The notes beneath the pieces were generated by a model. That model worked only from the letters and a program-made list of their open reading frames with translations, was not told where the DNA came from and did not search any database. The translations under genes and the position numbers were made by a program. Positions 8,479 through 18,276 of a DNA stretch of 51,734 nucleotides are shown here, piece after piece (position 1 is the first letter of the stretch; each line of letters starts with the position of its first letter). Source of the stretch: Gammaproteobacteria bacterium. Lineage in GTDB: Bacteria; Pseudomonadota; Gammaproteobacteria; Pseudomonadales; Cellvibrionaceae. The DNA lies in assembly GCA_005801205.1 (NCBI GenBank), contig SYDJ01000184.1, positions 1-51,734 of the forward strand, given 5' to 3'.

Positions 8479-9187
8479 ATTGATCTATATCGGCATCGCT
8501 AACGCCGTTCAAATCCATTAATACGTTCACTTGCTGTTGCAGGCGTTTAATTTGTTGCTCTAGTTGCTCAACTTTTTGTTCTAGGTGGCTAGTGCGATCA
8601 TCATCGCCAGAAGAGTGGCTTTTAGTGGAGTTGCTCATGGCCGCTATAGAGGCTAAATCAGGTTGGCCGCACAGCAGGTGCATATAGCGGTCTTCTCGTT
8701 GATTGGGAGCGCGTGGGATACGGACAAAATACGGCGTGGTTTTAGCGCAGAGGTATTCAAGTTTTTCTTCAACGGCTTTGATATTTTCAAATTCAAACAT
8801 GCGTTGCGTGCGTGTTAATAACTCTGCCAAGGTTTGCGGGCCGCGCAGCAACATAACGTTCAAAAGTGCTTGTGCGGCTTTATCCAAGCCGAGTACACGC
8901 GTTAAACGCTGATCATAGCGAGCAGCGCGCGCACTGTAATCTACTGTAATCCAATTTTTATCTTGTAGCTGGCTTGCGCAACGCTGCAATTCACCTGATT
9001 CATAATTGCTTACAGGTTCGCGGCTGGTTTTTTGATTACAGGCTAATACTAAGCTATTAAGTGTAATGGGGTAGGCATCGGGTGTAGTTAATTGTTTTTC
9101 CATGAGCGCGCCGAGTACTCGGGCTTCAATGGTCGTGAGCATAGGTTCATGAGTGGTTACTTCGTTATTTTCCATTTGGAGTTCCAT
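8477..9187 (-). CDS. yceH: YceH family protein (DUF480)
   Basis: The 236-residue protein matches YceH: LTTIEARVLGALMEKQLTTPDAYPITLNSL opens the first of two winged-helix domains, and NQKTSREPV follows. LRGPQTLAELLTRT starts the second winged helix, and RIPRAPNQREDRYMHLLCG ends it. A C-terminal coiled coil (EQKVEQLEQQIKRLQQQV) extends the usual family form. The function of the family is not established, though the fold suggests DNA or protein binding. The listed start is ATG at 9187; ATG at 9175 is an alternative. Confidence 0.9.
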   Translation of the reverse strand: MELQMENNEVTTHEPMLTTIEARVLGALMEKQLTTPDAYPITLNSLVLACNQKTSREPVSNYESGELQRCASQLQDKNWITVDYSARAARYDQRLTRVLGLDKAAQALLNVMLLRGPQTLAELLTRTQRMFEFENIKAVEEKLEYLCAKTTPYFVRIPRAPNQREDRYMHLLCGQPDLASIAAMSNSTKSHSSGDDDRTSHLEQKVEQLEQQIKRLQQQVNVLMDLNGVSDADIDQ

Positions 9188-9277
9188 TGTTTTTTAACTA
9201 TTGTCTTTATCAACCATTCTTATTTATTTGAATGGCTCAGCTAATCACAATACATGAAATGCAATAACAAAAAATAT

Positions 9278-9565
9278 TTAATTGTTGGTTAAGTTTTCAA
9301 AGGTATCAATCAAGATTTCTTCATCTTCTTCAGAGAGCTCTGCTAAATCCATAATGCAGGGTTCGTTAACACCAAAAATATTTTCAATTTCTTCCAATTC
9401 AAAATTTGCCGCTGTTGCTTTGGTTAAATAGTGTTGTACTGCTGCCTGCAATTTTAGGGCGTCACCTGCAGCTGCTTTGATCTCGGCGAGTGTGGCTTGT
9501 GTTAGCCCATCAATAAAATCATCACGGGCTTCGGGGGAGGAGTCAGTAATGGCGTTGTAGTTCAT
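9278..9565 (-). CDS. Unknown 95-residue acidic protein
   Basis: A small, strongly acidic protein with helices rich in Ala, Glu and Asp and no cysteines apart from one. The end is very acidic (LAELSEEDEEILIDTFENL). I recognise no family. It is flanked by intergenic DNA on both sides and is probably transcribed alone. The coding assignment rests on open frame, length and isolation. Confidence 0.55.
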   Translation of the reverse strand: MNYNAITDSSPEARDDFIDGLTQATLAEIKAAAGDALKLQAAVQHYLTKATAANFELEEIENIFGVNEPCIMDLAELSEEDEEILIDTFENLTNN

Positions 9566-9703
9566 CGATTTTAATTACCTTTTAACAATAGCACCTTGCT
9601 TAGCAGCGGCGATGGGGATTACTTAAGGAGAGAGTGGTTCAGTATGAGCTAGGAGTGGGTAAAGTTTACTATCGACTTATTCAAAAAACCACTCTGTTTA
9701 GCC

Positions 9704-10564
9704 TCATCCACGCGAGTTCAGAAGCCGCATAAAAGCGATGGGCGCAGGAGTTTCAAAAATTAATTCTTTGTTAGTGATTGGTTTAGTTACTTTTAAGCGC
9801 AACGCATGTAATCCCATTTTCCCACCTGCAGTGCCATAGCGCGCGTCACCCACAACTGGGTAATTAAGCCACGCTAAATGCGCGCGAATTTGGTGTTGGC
9901 GGCCCGTGTCAATTTGCACTTCTAATAGGCTGCGGGTGCTGCTTGCTTTGAGTGTTTTATAGTGGGTGAGGGCGGGCTTTGCATCGGGGTGATCGCCAAC
10001 ATGTACGCGGTATTCAGTTTCATCCAGCCGTAGCGGTTGGTTAATGCTCCCCTCGCTGGGGTTTGGGTTGCCTTCAACAATCGCCAAATAGGTTTTCTCG
10101 GCTTTATCCCATTTTGCCATTACTGCTTCACGCATTTCACGTGATGTTGCAAACAGTAAAACACCAGACGTGTCACGATCAATACGATGCACTGGCCATA
10201 ATTTCACCTCATGTGACTTACGCGATAATTGCTTGCGCAGAATGGCCAAAGCATGTTGCTGAGTTTCTTTGGTAGTGCCAACAGATAAAAGGCCGGCGGG
10301 TTTATTAATCGCGATTAAATCGCGGTCTGAATAGAGAATTTCCAGCTGCGAGAGTGTGGCATTGGCGGGTTTGCCGGAGGCACCTACTTCTACTAGGTCG
10401 CCGATATTAAGTGCGTGGTTATGTTGCGTCACGGTAATACCGTTGACGCTGATGCACCCTGTCTGTAAACGCTGCTTAATTTTGTTGCGTGCCCAACCCT
10501 CTAGCTGAGAATTGAGAAATCCTAATAGGCCAGCTGGCGCTTTAACGTATAACTTATCCGACAT
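9704..10564 (-). CDS. RluA-family RNA pseudouridine synthase
   Basis: An S4-like N-terminal segment (KQRLQTGCISVNGITVTQHNHALNIGD) precedes a catalytic domain with the RluA signature HRIDRDTSG, whose Asp is the nucleophile. The end has TGRQHQIRAHLAWLNYPVVGD, also conserved. It should convert specific uridines in rRNA or tRNA to pseudouridine; the target cannot be told from the sequence. I prefer ATG at 10564 (MSDKLYVKAP) with CAGG upstream over an in-frame ATG 17 codons earlier that lacks a ribosome site. Confidence 0.9.
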   Translation of the reverse strand: MSDKLYVKAPAGLLGFLNSQLEGWARNKIKQRLQTGCISVNGITVTQHNHALNIGDLVEVGASGKPANATLSQLEILYSDRDLIAINKPAGLLSVGTTKETQQHALAILRKQLSRKSHEVKLWPVHRIDRDTSGVLLFATSREMREAVMAKWDKAEKTYLAIVEGNPNPSEGSINQPLRLDETEYRVHVGDHPDAKPALTHYKTLKASSTRSLLEVQIDTGRQHQIRAHLAWLNYPVVGDARYGTAGGKMGLHALRLKVTKPITNKELIFETPAPIAFMRLLNSRG

Positions 10565-10725
10565 GTAATGAGCCTGGTAATAAGAGTTAATATTGAGCAA
10601 TAAACCAGCTGCCAATAAAGCCGATTTTTAAACGGTGGGGAAAATTGAGGTGGCTAAGGTGCCAGTTTATGGTTAATTAAGCTATTCATTCAAATTGTTA
10701 TGGTTGGTATTTTTCGAAAAACCCC

Positions 10726-12294
10726 TCAATTCTTAGCATCAACCAACACAATCAACTCCTGCTTGGGGCGAATGCTCGTCTCTTCTTTAATGTTATTCCA
10801 CTGCATAAGTTGTTTAACGCTTACATCGTATTTGGCGGCGACTTTTCCAAGTGTATCGCCAGATTTTATGGTGTATTTTAAGGTTTGAGATTCTTTGCTT
10901 TCGTTTGTCTTCGCAGAATTAGTTTTTGCTGAATTGTCGCTAACTTGGTTTTGCACAATCAATTTTTGTCCAATCTTGAGTGCGCTTTTGGTGCTTATGT
11001 TATTTAAATGAGCAAGTGTTTCTACGGAGATGTTTTTTGCTTTGGCGATTGCCCACAAATTTTCACCTGACTTTACGGTGTAGTAAGTATTCTGTGTTTT
11101 TTCTTGCGGGCTAACTTGTTGTGCAACGGCTGTTTCTGGTGAGTTATCTGTGCTTGGTGAAAGTGGAATTTGTAGGCGTTGCCCCGGTGTCAGCTTAGCG
11201 CTTTTGAGTGAATTAATAGCCTGTATCTTAGCGGCGCTTATGCCGTACTTTCGCGCAATTCCATCAAGGCTATCGCCTTTTTTAATGTGGTGCTCTTGCC
11301 ATTTAACGCTGGCAATTTTGGGCAGCGAGTCTAATTGCAATCTGAAGGTTGCGGCTGCCTCTACCGGTACTAGTACGTGGCGTGGTTCGGTGGGGTCGGT
11401 TAGCCCGCTTTTAAAGCCTGCATTTAATTTTTTTAAGAGGCCAGCATCAAGTGCGCTTTGTTGGGCTGCATCGGCAATGTTGATTTGTGAATCGACATTG
11501 ACTTTTACAAAATAAGGTACGTCAGGAATCGGGTAGAGATTGAAATCATAAATATTTGGATCAGCAATAATTTTTGACAGCGCCAAGAGTTGTGGGATAT
11601 ACCCTCGGGTGGTTTTGTTTAGAGGGAGCGACCAAAAATCTGTTGGTTTACCTGCACGGCGATTTTGATCAATGGCTTTTTGAACAGCGCCGTCGCCCGC
11701 ATTGTAAGCAGCAACAGCAAGTAGCCAGTCGTTATCAAAACGCGCATAAAGTTTTTTGAGTAAGCGAATGGCGGCTTCGGTAGAGGCGACTACATCTCTG
11801 CGGCCGTCATACCAGTTATTCTGCTTTAAACCAAAATTGCGCCCGGTTGCTGAACCGAATTGCCACATGCCTACATTCTGGTTGCCAGGTGAGCTTGCAG
11901 TTGGATTGTAGGAGCTTTCGATGAAGGGCAGGAGGGCGAGCTCCATGGGCATGTTGTTGGCTTGCATTTCACTGGCAACAAAATACAAGTAGGGTTCGGC
12001 TTGCTGCATCACGCCATAAAAATATTTTTTCTTACTGGTGTAGAAACGTATTTCTGCATCAACAGTGCTATTGGATGTTTGCGGTAATACAAACCCCGCG
12101 CGTATGCGATCCCAAATGCTGTCGTATTTGTGTTCTTCAGCCTGTGCTTGGGGTACTGGTTCAACCAGCGTTACTGCTGTGTGGTTTGCTGATGCAGCGA
12201 TTTGATCGGTCTTTTTAAGGCTTAGGTTACCGCAACCGGAAAGCAGTGCGATGAATGATAGTGAGAATAGCAAGGGGCGATTAATCAATGTCAT
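10726..12294 (-). CDS. mltD: Membrane-bound lytic murein transglycosylase D
   Basis: The protein has a lipoprotein signal ending LLSGC (Cys21 from the chosen start). An SLT domain follows (about 85-215) with the catalytic Glu in LALLPFIESSYNP, and then GMWQFGSATGRNFGL and AVAAYNAGDGAVQ. Three LysM repeats lie at the C-terminus (about 335-380, 405-450 and 470-515), each with KxGDxLxxIAxKxxxS-type spacing. It cleaves peptidoglycan to 1,6-anhydro products at the outer membrane. The chosen start is ATG at 12294, which gives a clean signal peptide; an in-frame GTG lies seven codons upstream. It is divergent from nothing and lies next to gloB, as in Pseudomonas. Confidence 0.93.
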   Translation of the reverse strand: MTLINRPLLFSLSFIALLSGCGNLSLKKTDQIAASANHTAVTLVEPVPQAQAEEHKYDSIWDRIRAGFVLPQTSNSTVDAEIRFYTSKKKYFYGVMQQAEPYLYFVASEMQANNMPMELALLPFIESSYNPTASSPGNQNVGMWQFGSATGRNFGLKQNNWYDGRRDVVASTEAAIRLLKKLYARFDNDWLLAVAAYNAGDGAVQKAIDQNRRAGKPTDFWSLPLNKTTRGYIPQLLALSKIIADPNIYDFNLYPIPDVPYFVKVNVDSQINIADAAQQSALDAGLLKKLNAGFKSGLTDPTEPRHVLVPVEAAATFRLQLDSLPKIASVKWQEHHIKKGDSLDGIARKYGISAAKIQAINSLKSAKLTPGQRLQIPLSPSTDNSPETAVAQQVSPQEKTQNTYYTVKSGENLWAIAKAKNISVETLAHLNNISTKSALKIGQKLIVQNQVSDNSAKTNSAKTNESKESQTLKYTIKSGDTLGKVAAKYDVSVKQLMQWNNIKEETSIRPKQELIVLVDAKN

Positions 12295-12431
12295 ATGGTC
12301 ACTTAATAGGGTCACTTTTATTGTGTGATTGCCTTCGCTTTTCCCTTTCTTCTAAAAGGTTCTGACAAAGTAAGGGCGACAAGTCTAGGGATTGCGCCAG
12401 AATGGGTCAACCCAAGTACCGGTTTCAGTTC

Positions 12432-13214
12432 TCAGAAGTGATCTTTAATGAGTCGCAAACTCGCAAAAACCTCCGCGTCATTTGCAAAGGTCTTGCCTGA
12501 GATTTGCGCAACTGAGCTACGAATAGACTTTAAGTGACAGCGCAAGAAGGGGTTGGTTCGTTTTTCTCTGCCTAATTGGGTAGGCAGGGTGGCTATACCC
12601 TGCTTACGCTTTTCAGTCTCAAGCACTTGTCTCGCCTGAAGTTCGTTGTTGTCCGGCTCAATGCTTAAAGCGAATCGAATATTGGCAAGGGTGTATTCGT
12701 GGCCGCCGTAGATAAAGGTATCTTCTGGCAGCGCTGCAATTCTTTGCAGTGCCGCGTAGAGCAGGGGGGCTGTGCCGTCGAAGAGTCGCCCGCAACCTGC
12801 ACCAAATAGGGTATCGCCACTAAAGAGATGTGGTGGTTGTTCAGTCGTTTCTATTAAGTAGGCTATGTGATCGAGGGTGTGCCCAGGAGTTTCTAGTATT
12901 TTAGCTGTGAGATTTCCCAAAGGGAGCTTATCGCCTTCGCCCAAATGATGGGTCACTTGCGGCATACGTGCTGATCTTGGGCCATAAATGGGGATTTGAT
13001 ACTTGTCGCTCAGTTCAGCTGCGCCATCTATGTGGTCGTGGTGGTGGTGGGTTAGCAATACTCCCTTAAGTTGCAAGTGGTGTTGTTTGAGGTAGTCGTG
13101 AACGACGGGAGCTGAGCCTGGGTCTATTATGTAGCTGCAGGGCGATTGGGCATCCGGTTGAATCAACCAAAAATAGTTATCTTCAAAAGCCGGAAGGGTG
13201 TGAATTTGCAGCAT
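12432..13214 (-). CDS. gloB: Hydroxyacylglutathione hydrolase (glyoxalase II)
   Basis: This 260-residue metallo-beta-lactamase-fold enzyme has the metal motif THHHHDHIDGA (about 54-64), then ETPGHTLDHIAYLI, FSGDTLFGAGCGRLFDGT and GGHEYTLANIRFAL. The last supplies a C-terminal substrate-binding signature typical of GloB. It hydrolyses S-lactoylglutathione to lactate and glutathione in methylglyoxal detoxification. It sits divergently beside the methyltransferase gene, as in other gammaproteobacteria. Confidence 0.95.
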   Translation of the reverse strand: MLQIHTLPAFEDNYFWLIQPDAQSPCSYIIDPGSAPVVHDYLKQHHLQLKGVLLTHHHHDHIDGAAELSDKYQIPIYGPRSARMPQVTHHLGEGDKLPLGNLTAKILETPGHTLDHIAYLIETTEQPPHLFSGDTLFGAGCGRLFDGTAPLLYAALQRIAALPEDTFIYGGHEYTLANIRFALSIEPDNNELQARQVLETEKRKQGIATLPTQLGREKRTNPFLRCHLKSIRSSVAQISGKTFANDAEVFASLRLIKDHF

Positions 13215-13308
13215 AATGACCCAATATCAAGAGAGTGGTGGCCCATGATACCAGAGTCGTTTCAGTGCCATATCAAGCTCATGGTTCTAACAATATGCGA
13301 GCAAACCT

Positions 13309-14148
13309 ATGTCTCATAGATTTTTAACCAGTATTCGGCTGCAGTGGCGTAAACGCTTCGGGGTTTTACCGCTGCGCGATTCGCTAGTGCCCATTGGCGA
13401 ATGGTTTGGTTCACCGCTGGGCCAATTGCTGGTCGAACGAGAGCAGGCACTCATCGATGAGCAGATCCACAATGTGTTTGGCTATCATTTGTTGCAATTG
13501 AGTGTCGCCAAACATTTGGATCTAACCCAGGCAAGCCGCATTTCGCACCGCTTTGCGCTCCATCCCCAAACGGCCGATCAGCCCTTTGTTGCGGGGCAAG
13601 CGGACTACAATCATTTGCCCCTGCCTGCTAATTCAATAGATCTGGTGCTATTGCATCATGTGCTGGATTACAGCCAAAGCCCTCACCATGTATTGCGTGA
13701 AGCTGCTAGCGTGTTGATTTCACAGGGGCATTTAGTGGTGGTGGGTTTTAACCCTTGGAGCATTTTTGGTGTGTGGCGCTGGTTAGCTCGATTTGTTAGC
13801 CGTGCTCCGCAATGGCGGCATCAGTCGTTGCGTTTGGGCCGAGTTTTGGATTGGTTGGCGCTATTAGATTTTGAGCCAATAGCCATCAAACAAGGTTTTT
13901 ATTCCCCACCGTGCTACCAACCTAATAGCATCAAATATTTGCAATGGATGGAGCGCTGGGGTAAAAGACTCGCCTTACCTTGGGGCGGCTTCTATATGAT
14001 TGTCGCCCGCAAAGACAGTCTATCCTTCACGCCTCTAAAGCCGCAATGGCAAGGTTATGCTGGGTTGCGCGGTTGGGGCGTGACAAAAATTTTAGGGCGT
14101 GCGACCCGCGATAAAGAGCCGCAGGTACAATGCAATGCTAAGAAATAG
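13309..14148 (+). CDS. SAM-dependent methyltransferase (class I)
   Basis: This 279-residue protein corresponds to the methyltransferase that commonly lies between gloB and dnaQ in gammaproteobacteria. NSIDLVLLHHVLDYSQSPHHVLREAASVL is the class I motif II-III region and HLVVVGFNPWSIFG follows. The N-terminal motif I is weak. Its substrate is not known. The usual neighbour rnhA is absent between this gene and dnaQ. Confidence 0.85.
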   Translation: MSHRFLTSIRLQWRKRFGVLPLRDSLVPIGEWFGSPLGQLLVEREQALIDEQIHNVFGYHLLQLSVAKHLDLTQASRISHRFALHPQTADQPFVAGQADYNHLPLPANSIDLVLLHHVLDYSQSPHHVLREAASVLISQGHLVVVGFNPWSIFGVWRWLARFVSRAPQWRHQSLRLGRVLDWLALLDFEPIAIKQGFYSPPCYQPNSIKYLQWMERWGKRLALPWGGFYMIVARKDSLSFTPLKPQWQGYAGLRGWGVTKILGRATRDKEPQVQCNAKK

Positions 14149-14205
14149 CTTAATAAAGATGAAATAAGTGTTTGAAAAAAATAGAATTAGCTTAGGAATA
14201 ACTGA

Positions 14206-14937
14206 ATGCGTCAGATAGTACTCGATACCGAAACCACCGGTCTTGAAACCTCGCAAGGGCACCGGATTATCGAAATCGGCTGCGTTGAGCTTTTTAATCG
14301 CCGCTTAACGGGTCGCCATTATCATCAGTACATCAACCCCGAGCGTGAAGTGGATGCCGGCGCGTTTCAAGTGCACGGTATTAGCAATGAGATGCTGGCA
14401 GATAAGCCGAAGTTTGCGCAAATCGCCGATGAGTTTATGGCGTTTGTGGGCGATGCGGATCTTATTATCCACAATGCTGCGTTTGATATTGGTTTTATCA
14501 ATGCCGAGTTTGGTCGTTTGACGCCACGCCTTACCGCCATTGAAACCAATCGCACGGTTATAGATAGTCTCTTACTGGCGCGGGCTAAACATCCTGGGCA
14601 AAAGAATAATTTGGATGCCCTTTGTAAACGCTACGGTGTAGATAACTCACAACGAGATCTCCATGGCGCATTGCTCGACGCCGAAATTTTGGCTGATGTT
14701 TATTTGTTGATGACGGGTGGGCAAACTGCGCTCTCCTTAGGTGGAAATCAGTCGAGCAATAAGGATTCAGGCGGATCTGGCAATGAGATTAAGCGTTTGG
14801 CTGCATCGCGCAAGCCTTTGCCGGTGGTAAGGGTTTCCGATGAAGAGTTGGGGCTGCATAATGAAAAACTTGCTAGCATTAATAAAAGTAGTGCGGGCAA
14901 CTGTATTTGGCTTAAAGATGTTGTCGCCGATGTCTGA
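14206..14937 (+). CDS. dnaQ: DNA polymerase III epsilon subunit (proofreading exonuclease)
   Basis: The protein has the DEDDh exonuclease motifs: VLDTETTGL (Exo I, Asp7 and Glu9), HNAAFDIGF (Exo II) and HGALLDAEILADVYL (Exo III with His and Asp). Its C-terminal tail (about 185-243) is the flexible part that normally contacts the alpha subunit. It supplies 3'-5' proofreading to the replicative polymerase. The length of 243 is normal. Confidence 0.95.
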   Translation: MRQIVLDTETTGLETSQGHRIIEIGCVELFNRRLTGRHYHQYINPEREVDAGAFQVHGISNEMLADKPKFAQIADEFMAFVGDADLIIHNAAFDIGFINAEFGRLTPRLTAIETNRTVIDSLLLARAKHPGQKNNLDALCKRYGVDNSQRDLHGALLDAEILADVYLLMTGGQTALSLGGNQSSNKDSGGSGNEIKRLAASRKPLPVVRVSDEELGLHNEKLASINKSSAGNCIWLKDVVADV

Positions 14938-15084
14938 CAACCCGTGAGCAAACCTTAATCGCTATTCGCTAGACGGTTTTTTGAGAAACCATTAGCATTC
15001 TCTTATCGCAAGCGCTAAATATTAGGCAAAATCTCCCCAAGTGAGATAGAGTCAAAAAATAACATTAACTCTAGGATTTTATAC

Positions 15085-16785
15085 ATGAGTGCAAATGAAG
15101 CTTTTAATATTGCCTCGTTAAAAATGGTGCACGATGAACTGCTTGCCACTATTGAGCAGTCAGCACTGCGTTTAGAGCAGTTTTCAACCGATAGAACCAA
15201 TGGCGAATTATTGCAAAGTTGCATTGAAGGCATTAAGCAAATTCGTGGCACCTTGAGTTTGATTCAATTAAAGGGTGTAGATTTACTGGCTGATGAATTG
15301 CTTGCGCACATCAACGACATCACTCTTGGAGAAGATCCAACGACTGATAAGCGTTTGGAGTTATTAACCACCGCATTTTTTATGTTGCCGCGCTATCTAG
15401 AGTTCTGTTTGCAAACATCGCGCAGTATGGCTTTATTGTTAATTCCGCATATTAATGAATTGCGTCAAGCTCGCCGTGCTGCCCCGCTGCCGGAAAGTTA
15501 TTATTTTGCATTTGAGCCTTTAAAGGTAACGCGTGTTTTACAAAGCACGCCGCTACAAGAAGATATTTCAACGCTTGTGCGTCGTTTGCGTCATATGTAT
15601 CAAACGGGCTTGTTAAAAGTATTGCAAGGCACACAGGTAAAACCCTCTTTTGGCATTATGTGCCGAGCCTTAGAGCGCTTAGAGTCTGCATGCGGCGCTA
15701 GTTCACTCAGTAATTTTTGGTGGCTTGCTAATGCAAGTTTGAGTGCAGTGAGTGAAGAAAGTTTGCGCATCACCAAAAGTCGTAAGATGTTATTCAGCAG
15801 TATAGATCGTGAAATTAAGCGTTTACAGTTTGAAGGCACTGCTGTTCTGAGCCGCGAGCCAGATGCCGCTTTAATCAAAGAATTGTTATACCTCTTAACG
15901 CTCTCCAAATCGATAACTGAAAAAACTAAAGCTGTAGCGGCGGCCTATGGCTTGCGCCCACTAAGTTATAGCGATGCAGAACTTGCGCGTGAAATGGAGT
16001 TTTTAAAAGGCCCAAGTGTAAACACCATTAACTCCATGGCAGCAGTCTTAACGGATGAGCTACACAGCACCAAGAATATTCTTGAACGCGCCGCGCAAAG
16101 TGGTGCGGAATTATTAACCGAATCCCCTGAGCTACTCGATACCTTGAAAAAAATTGCTGATATTTTAGCGATAGTTGGTCTGGTGTCACCAAGCAATGGT
16201 CTTAAACAAGAGATTGAAAAAATTCAACGCTGGCAAACCTCTGGTGAAGCGGTGAATGCCAGTGATCTGTTAGGTGTAGCTGATACCTTGTTGTATGTTG
16301 AAAGTACTATTGCCGGTTTAGGAAAAAGTAATCTGTCGGATGAGAAGCTCGCGCAAATTAACGCATTGTCCCGCGATGATGTAATGGCGAATAACCAAAT
16401 TGCAGAAGCTGAAAAATTGGTGATCGATGAGATTGAATCTGGTCTCGCGATGGTTAAGCGTGCGCTCAGTGCTTTCTCCGAGTCTAATTATGATAAAGGG
16501 CATATCGCCAACATTTCCTCCACCTTAGATAGTGTACGTGGTGGTATGTTTGTATTGGGTTTGCCGCGTGCCGCCAAGGTCATTGCAGGCTGCATGCAGT
16601 TTATTAATGAGTCCTTGATGGAAGATGAACAACAAGCCGCAATTCAACACATGATGGATACTTTTGCGGATGCCATCATCAGTCTCGAATATTATTTAGA
16701 TAGTGTAAAAGTGGACAAACAAGCTGATACGGAAGTGTTGCGCATTGCAGAAGAAAGTTTGGAAGCTTTGGGTTACAAGGTATAA
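15085..16785 (+). CDS. fimL: FimL-like protein (ChpA N-terminal homologue)
   Basis: The 566-residue, mostly helical protein carries no histidine phosphorylation motif. It begins with a helical region resembling the N-terminus of the ChpA hybrid kinase (LEQFSTDRTNGELLQSCIEGIKQIRGTLSLIQLKGVDLLADEL). In Pseudomonas, FimL has that relationship to ChpA, a similar length, and is followed directly by nudC, as here. FimL supports type IV pilus assembly and cAMP signalling through the Pil-Chp system. Assignment rests on length, composition and gene order. The stop is 3 bp before the nudC start. Confidence 0.75.
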   Translation: MSANEAFNIASLKMVHDELLATIEQSALRLEQFSTDRTNGELLQSCIEGIKQIRGTLSLIQLKGVDLLADELLAHINDITLGEDPTTDKRLELLTTAFFMLPRYLEFCLQTSRSMALLLIPHINELRQARRAAPLPESYYFAFEPLKVTRVLQSTPLQEDISTLVRRLRHMYQTGLLKVLQGTQVKPSFGIMCRALERLESACGASSLSNFWWLANASLSAVSEESLRITKSRKMLFSSIDREIKRLQFEGTAVLSREPDAALIKELLYLLTLSKSITEKTKAVAAAYGLRPLSYSDAELAREMEFLKGPSVNTINSMAAVLTDELHSTKNILERAAQSGAELLTESPELLDTLKKIADILAIVGLVSPSNGLKQEIEKIQRWQTSGEAVNASDLLGVADTLLYVESTIAGLGKSNLSDEKLAQINALSRDDVMANNQIAEAEKLVIDEIESGLAMVKRALSAFSESNYDKGHIANISSTLDSVRGGMFVLGLPRAAKVIAGCMQFINESLMEDEQQAAIQHMMDTFADAIISLEYYLDSVKVDKQADTEVLRIAEESLEALGYKV

Positions 16786-16788
16786 CCA

Positions 16789-17580
16789 GTGCAGAATGCA
16801 ATACGTCATTATGTAGTGGCTGATGAAAAATTTTTGTGCTCTGAAGATGGATCTTTAGTGTTATTGGGTGATTCAGATCTCATTAGTTTATCGGTTGAAT
16901 TGATTGTTAAGCATCCTGTAAAAAGTCATGGAGACAAGTTTTTTTATGTAAGCTGTATTCAGCCCAAACATGTGGCAGGTTACCAGTGGTTAAGCTTGCG
17001 AAATCTTTTAGAGCAGTTATCGGAAGATGAACTCCAAACTGCCGGGCGAGCGTTACAAGTTTTACGTTGGCATTTTGATCATCAGTATTGTGGCCGTTGT
17101 GGGAATCCTACAGTACAACACTCACAGGATTTGGCAAAAACCTGTGTTCATTGTGCAGTAGATTTTTATCCGCGTTTGTCACCCTGTATTATCACGCTTG
17201 TTACGCGTGGCGATGAATGCCTATTGGCGTGGCACACACGATCTAAAGAAGAAAAGTACTCGTGCCTCGCTGGTTTTATTGAGGTGGGTGAAAGCCCTGA
17301 GCAAACTCTTGAGCGTGAGGTGATGGAAGAAGTGGGGCTGCGGGTCAAGAATATTCGTTATGCCTCGAGCCAGCCTTGGCCTTTCCCCGGGCAGCTAATG
17401 CTAGGATATTTCGCTGATTATGTTGATGGCGTTATTAAGGTGGATAAGCAAGAAATTTATCGAGCTCATTGGTTTCAATACAATCAACTACCTAAGATTC
17501 CACCCGCTACGAGTATATCTGGGCGCTTAATAAACACGTTTGTACAAGAAAGGCTTCGCATAAATACTATTAAAGATTAG
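16789..17580 (+). CDS. nudC: NADH pyrophosphatase / RNA decapping enzyme NudC
   Basis: The 263-residue protein shows the NudC zinc ribbon YCGRCGNP...TCVHC (about 98-125) and the Nudix box GFIEVGESPEQTLEREVMEEVGL. It also has the NudC-specific SQPWPFPGQLM downstream. It hydrolyses NAD(H) to NMN(H) and AMP and removes NAD caps from RNA. The start is GTG at 16789, directly after the fimL stop, so translational coupling is likely. Confidence 0.95.
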   Translation: MQNAIRHYVVADEKFLCSEDGSLVLLGDSDLISLSVELIVKHPVKSHGDKFFYVSCIQPKHVAGYQWLSLRNLLEQLSEDELQTAGRALQVLRWHFDHQYCGRCGNPTVQHSQDLAKTCVHCAVDFYPRLSPCIITLVTRGDECLLAWHTRSKEEKYSCLAGFIEVGESPEQTLEREVMEEVGLRVKNIRYASSQPWPFPGQLMLGYFADYVDGVIKVDKQEIYRAHWFQYNQLPKIPPATSISGRLINTFVQERLRINTIKD

Positions 17581-17592
17581 CTAAGGATTCCT

Positions 17593-18246
17593 ATGTTATA
17601 CACCCTCGTTGCATTAGTTGTTGTTATAGTCGCTGCTTTTATCGCCTTTCGTGCGTTAAAAATATTGTGGCTAAGCAGTTGGTTTATGGGCTGGGTAAAA
17701 GGCATGTTTGGACTTAGCTTATTGGCCTTGGGTGCTGCTGTGGGTGTTGTGGCTTATGATATTTATAGCTATAAGCAAATTTTGGTTGGCCAGCCTGTCG
17801 CTACTATTAACTTTGAAACTATTGATGATCAATATTTTGATGCAGTGGTAGTAGATGCCAACGGAAAACAACAACGCTTTAGTTTGTATGGCGATCAATG
17901 GCAGCTGGATGCGCGTATTATTAAGTGGCAGGGTTATTTTTCTGGGTTTGATATAAAACCTGCTTACAGGTTAGATCGTCTCAGTGGGCGCTATTACGAT
18001 CTTCACAAAGAAACCACCGAAAAACGCTCTAACTTTTCTATAGTAAAAAGCCCGCTGCAGTTAGATGTGTGGCGTCTTGTTCACGAATATGCTGAGTGGT
18101 TTTCAGTGTTGGATGCGAATTACGGCACTGCGCGGTATTTGCCTATGAAGCATGGTGCGCTGTATGAAATTAGTTTAACGAATATCGGTTTAAATGTTCG
18201 CCCATTAAATGATGTGGCCAGTAATGCCATGAGTGAATGGAAATAG
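17593..18246 (+). CDS. Unknown membrane protein downstream of nudC
   Basis: This 217-residue protein has an N-terminal hydrophobic helix (LVALVVVIVAAFIAFRAL), a second one around 35-55 (LSLLALGAAVGVVAYDIY), and a soluble remainder that would face the periplasm. A similar gene sits between nudC and sohB in Pseudomonas, sometimes annotated as an efflux-pump-like protein, but I see no transporter motif. AAGGA lies upstream of the ATG. Function unknown. Confidence 0.75.
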   Translation: MLYTLVALVVVIVAAFIAFRALKILWLSSWFMGWVKGMFGLSLLALGAAVGVVAYDIYSYKQILVGQPVATINFETIDDQYFDAVVVDANGKQQRFSLYGDQWQLDARIIKWQGYFSGFDIKPAYRLDRLSGRYYDLHKETTEKRSNFSIVKSPLQLDVWRLVHEYAEWFSVLDANYGTARYLPMKHGALYEISLTNIGLNVRPLNDVASNAMSEWK

Positions 18247-18276
18247 TTTTTTAATTTTATTGAGTGGAGTTGTACG

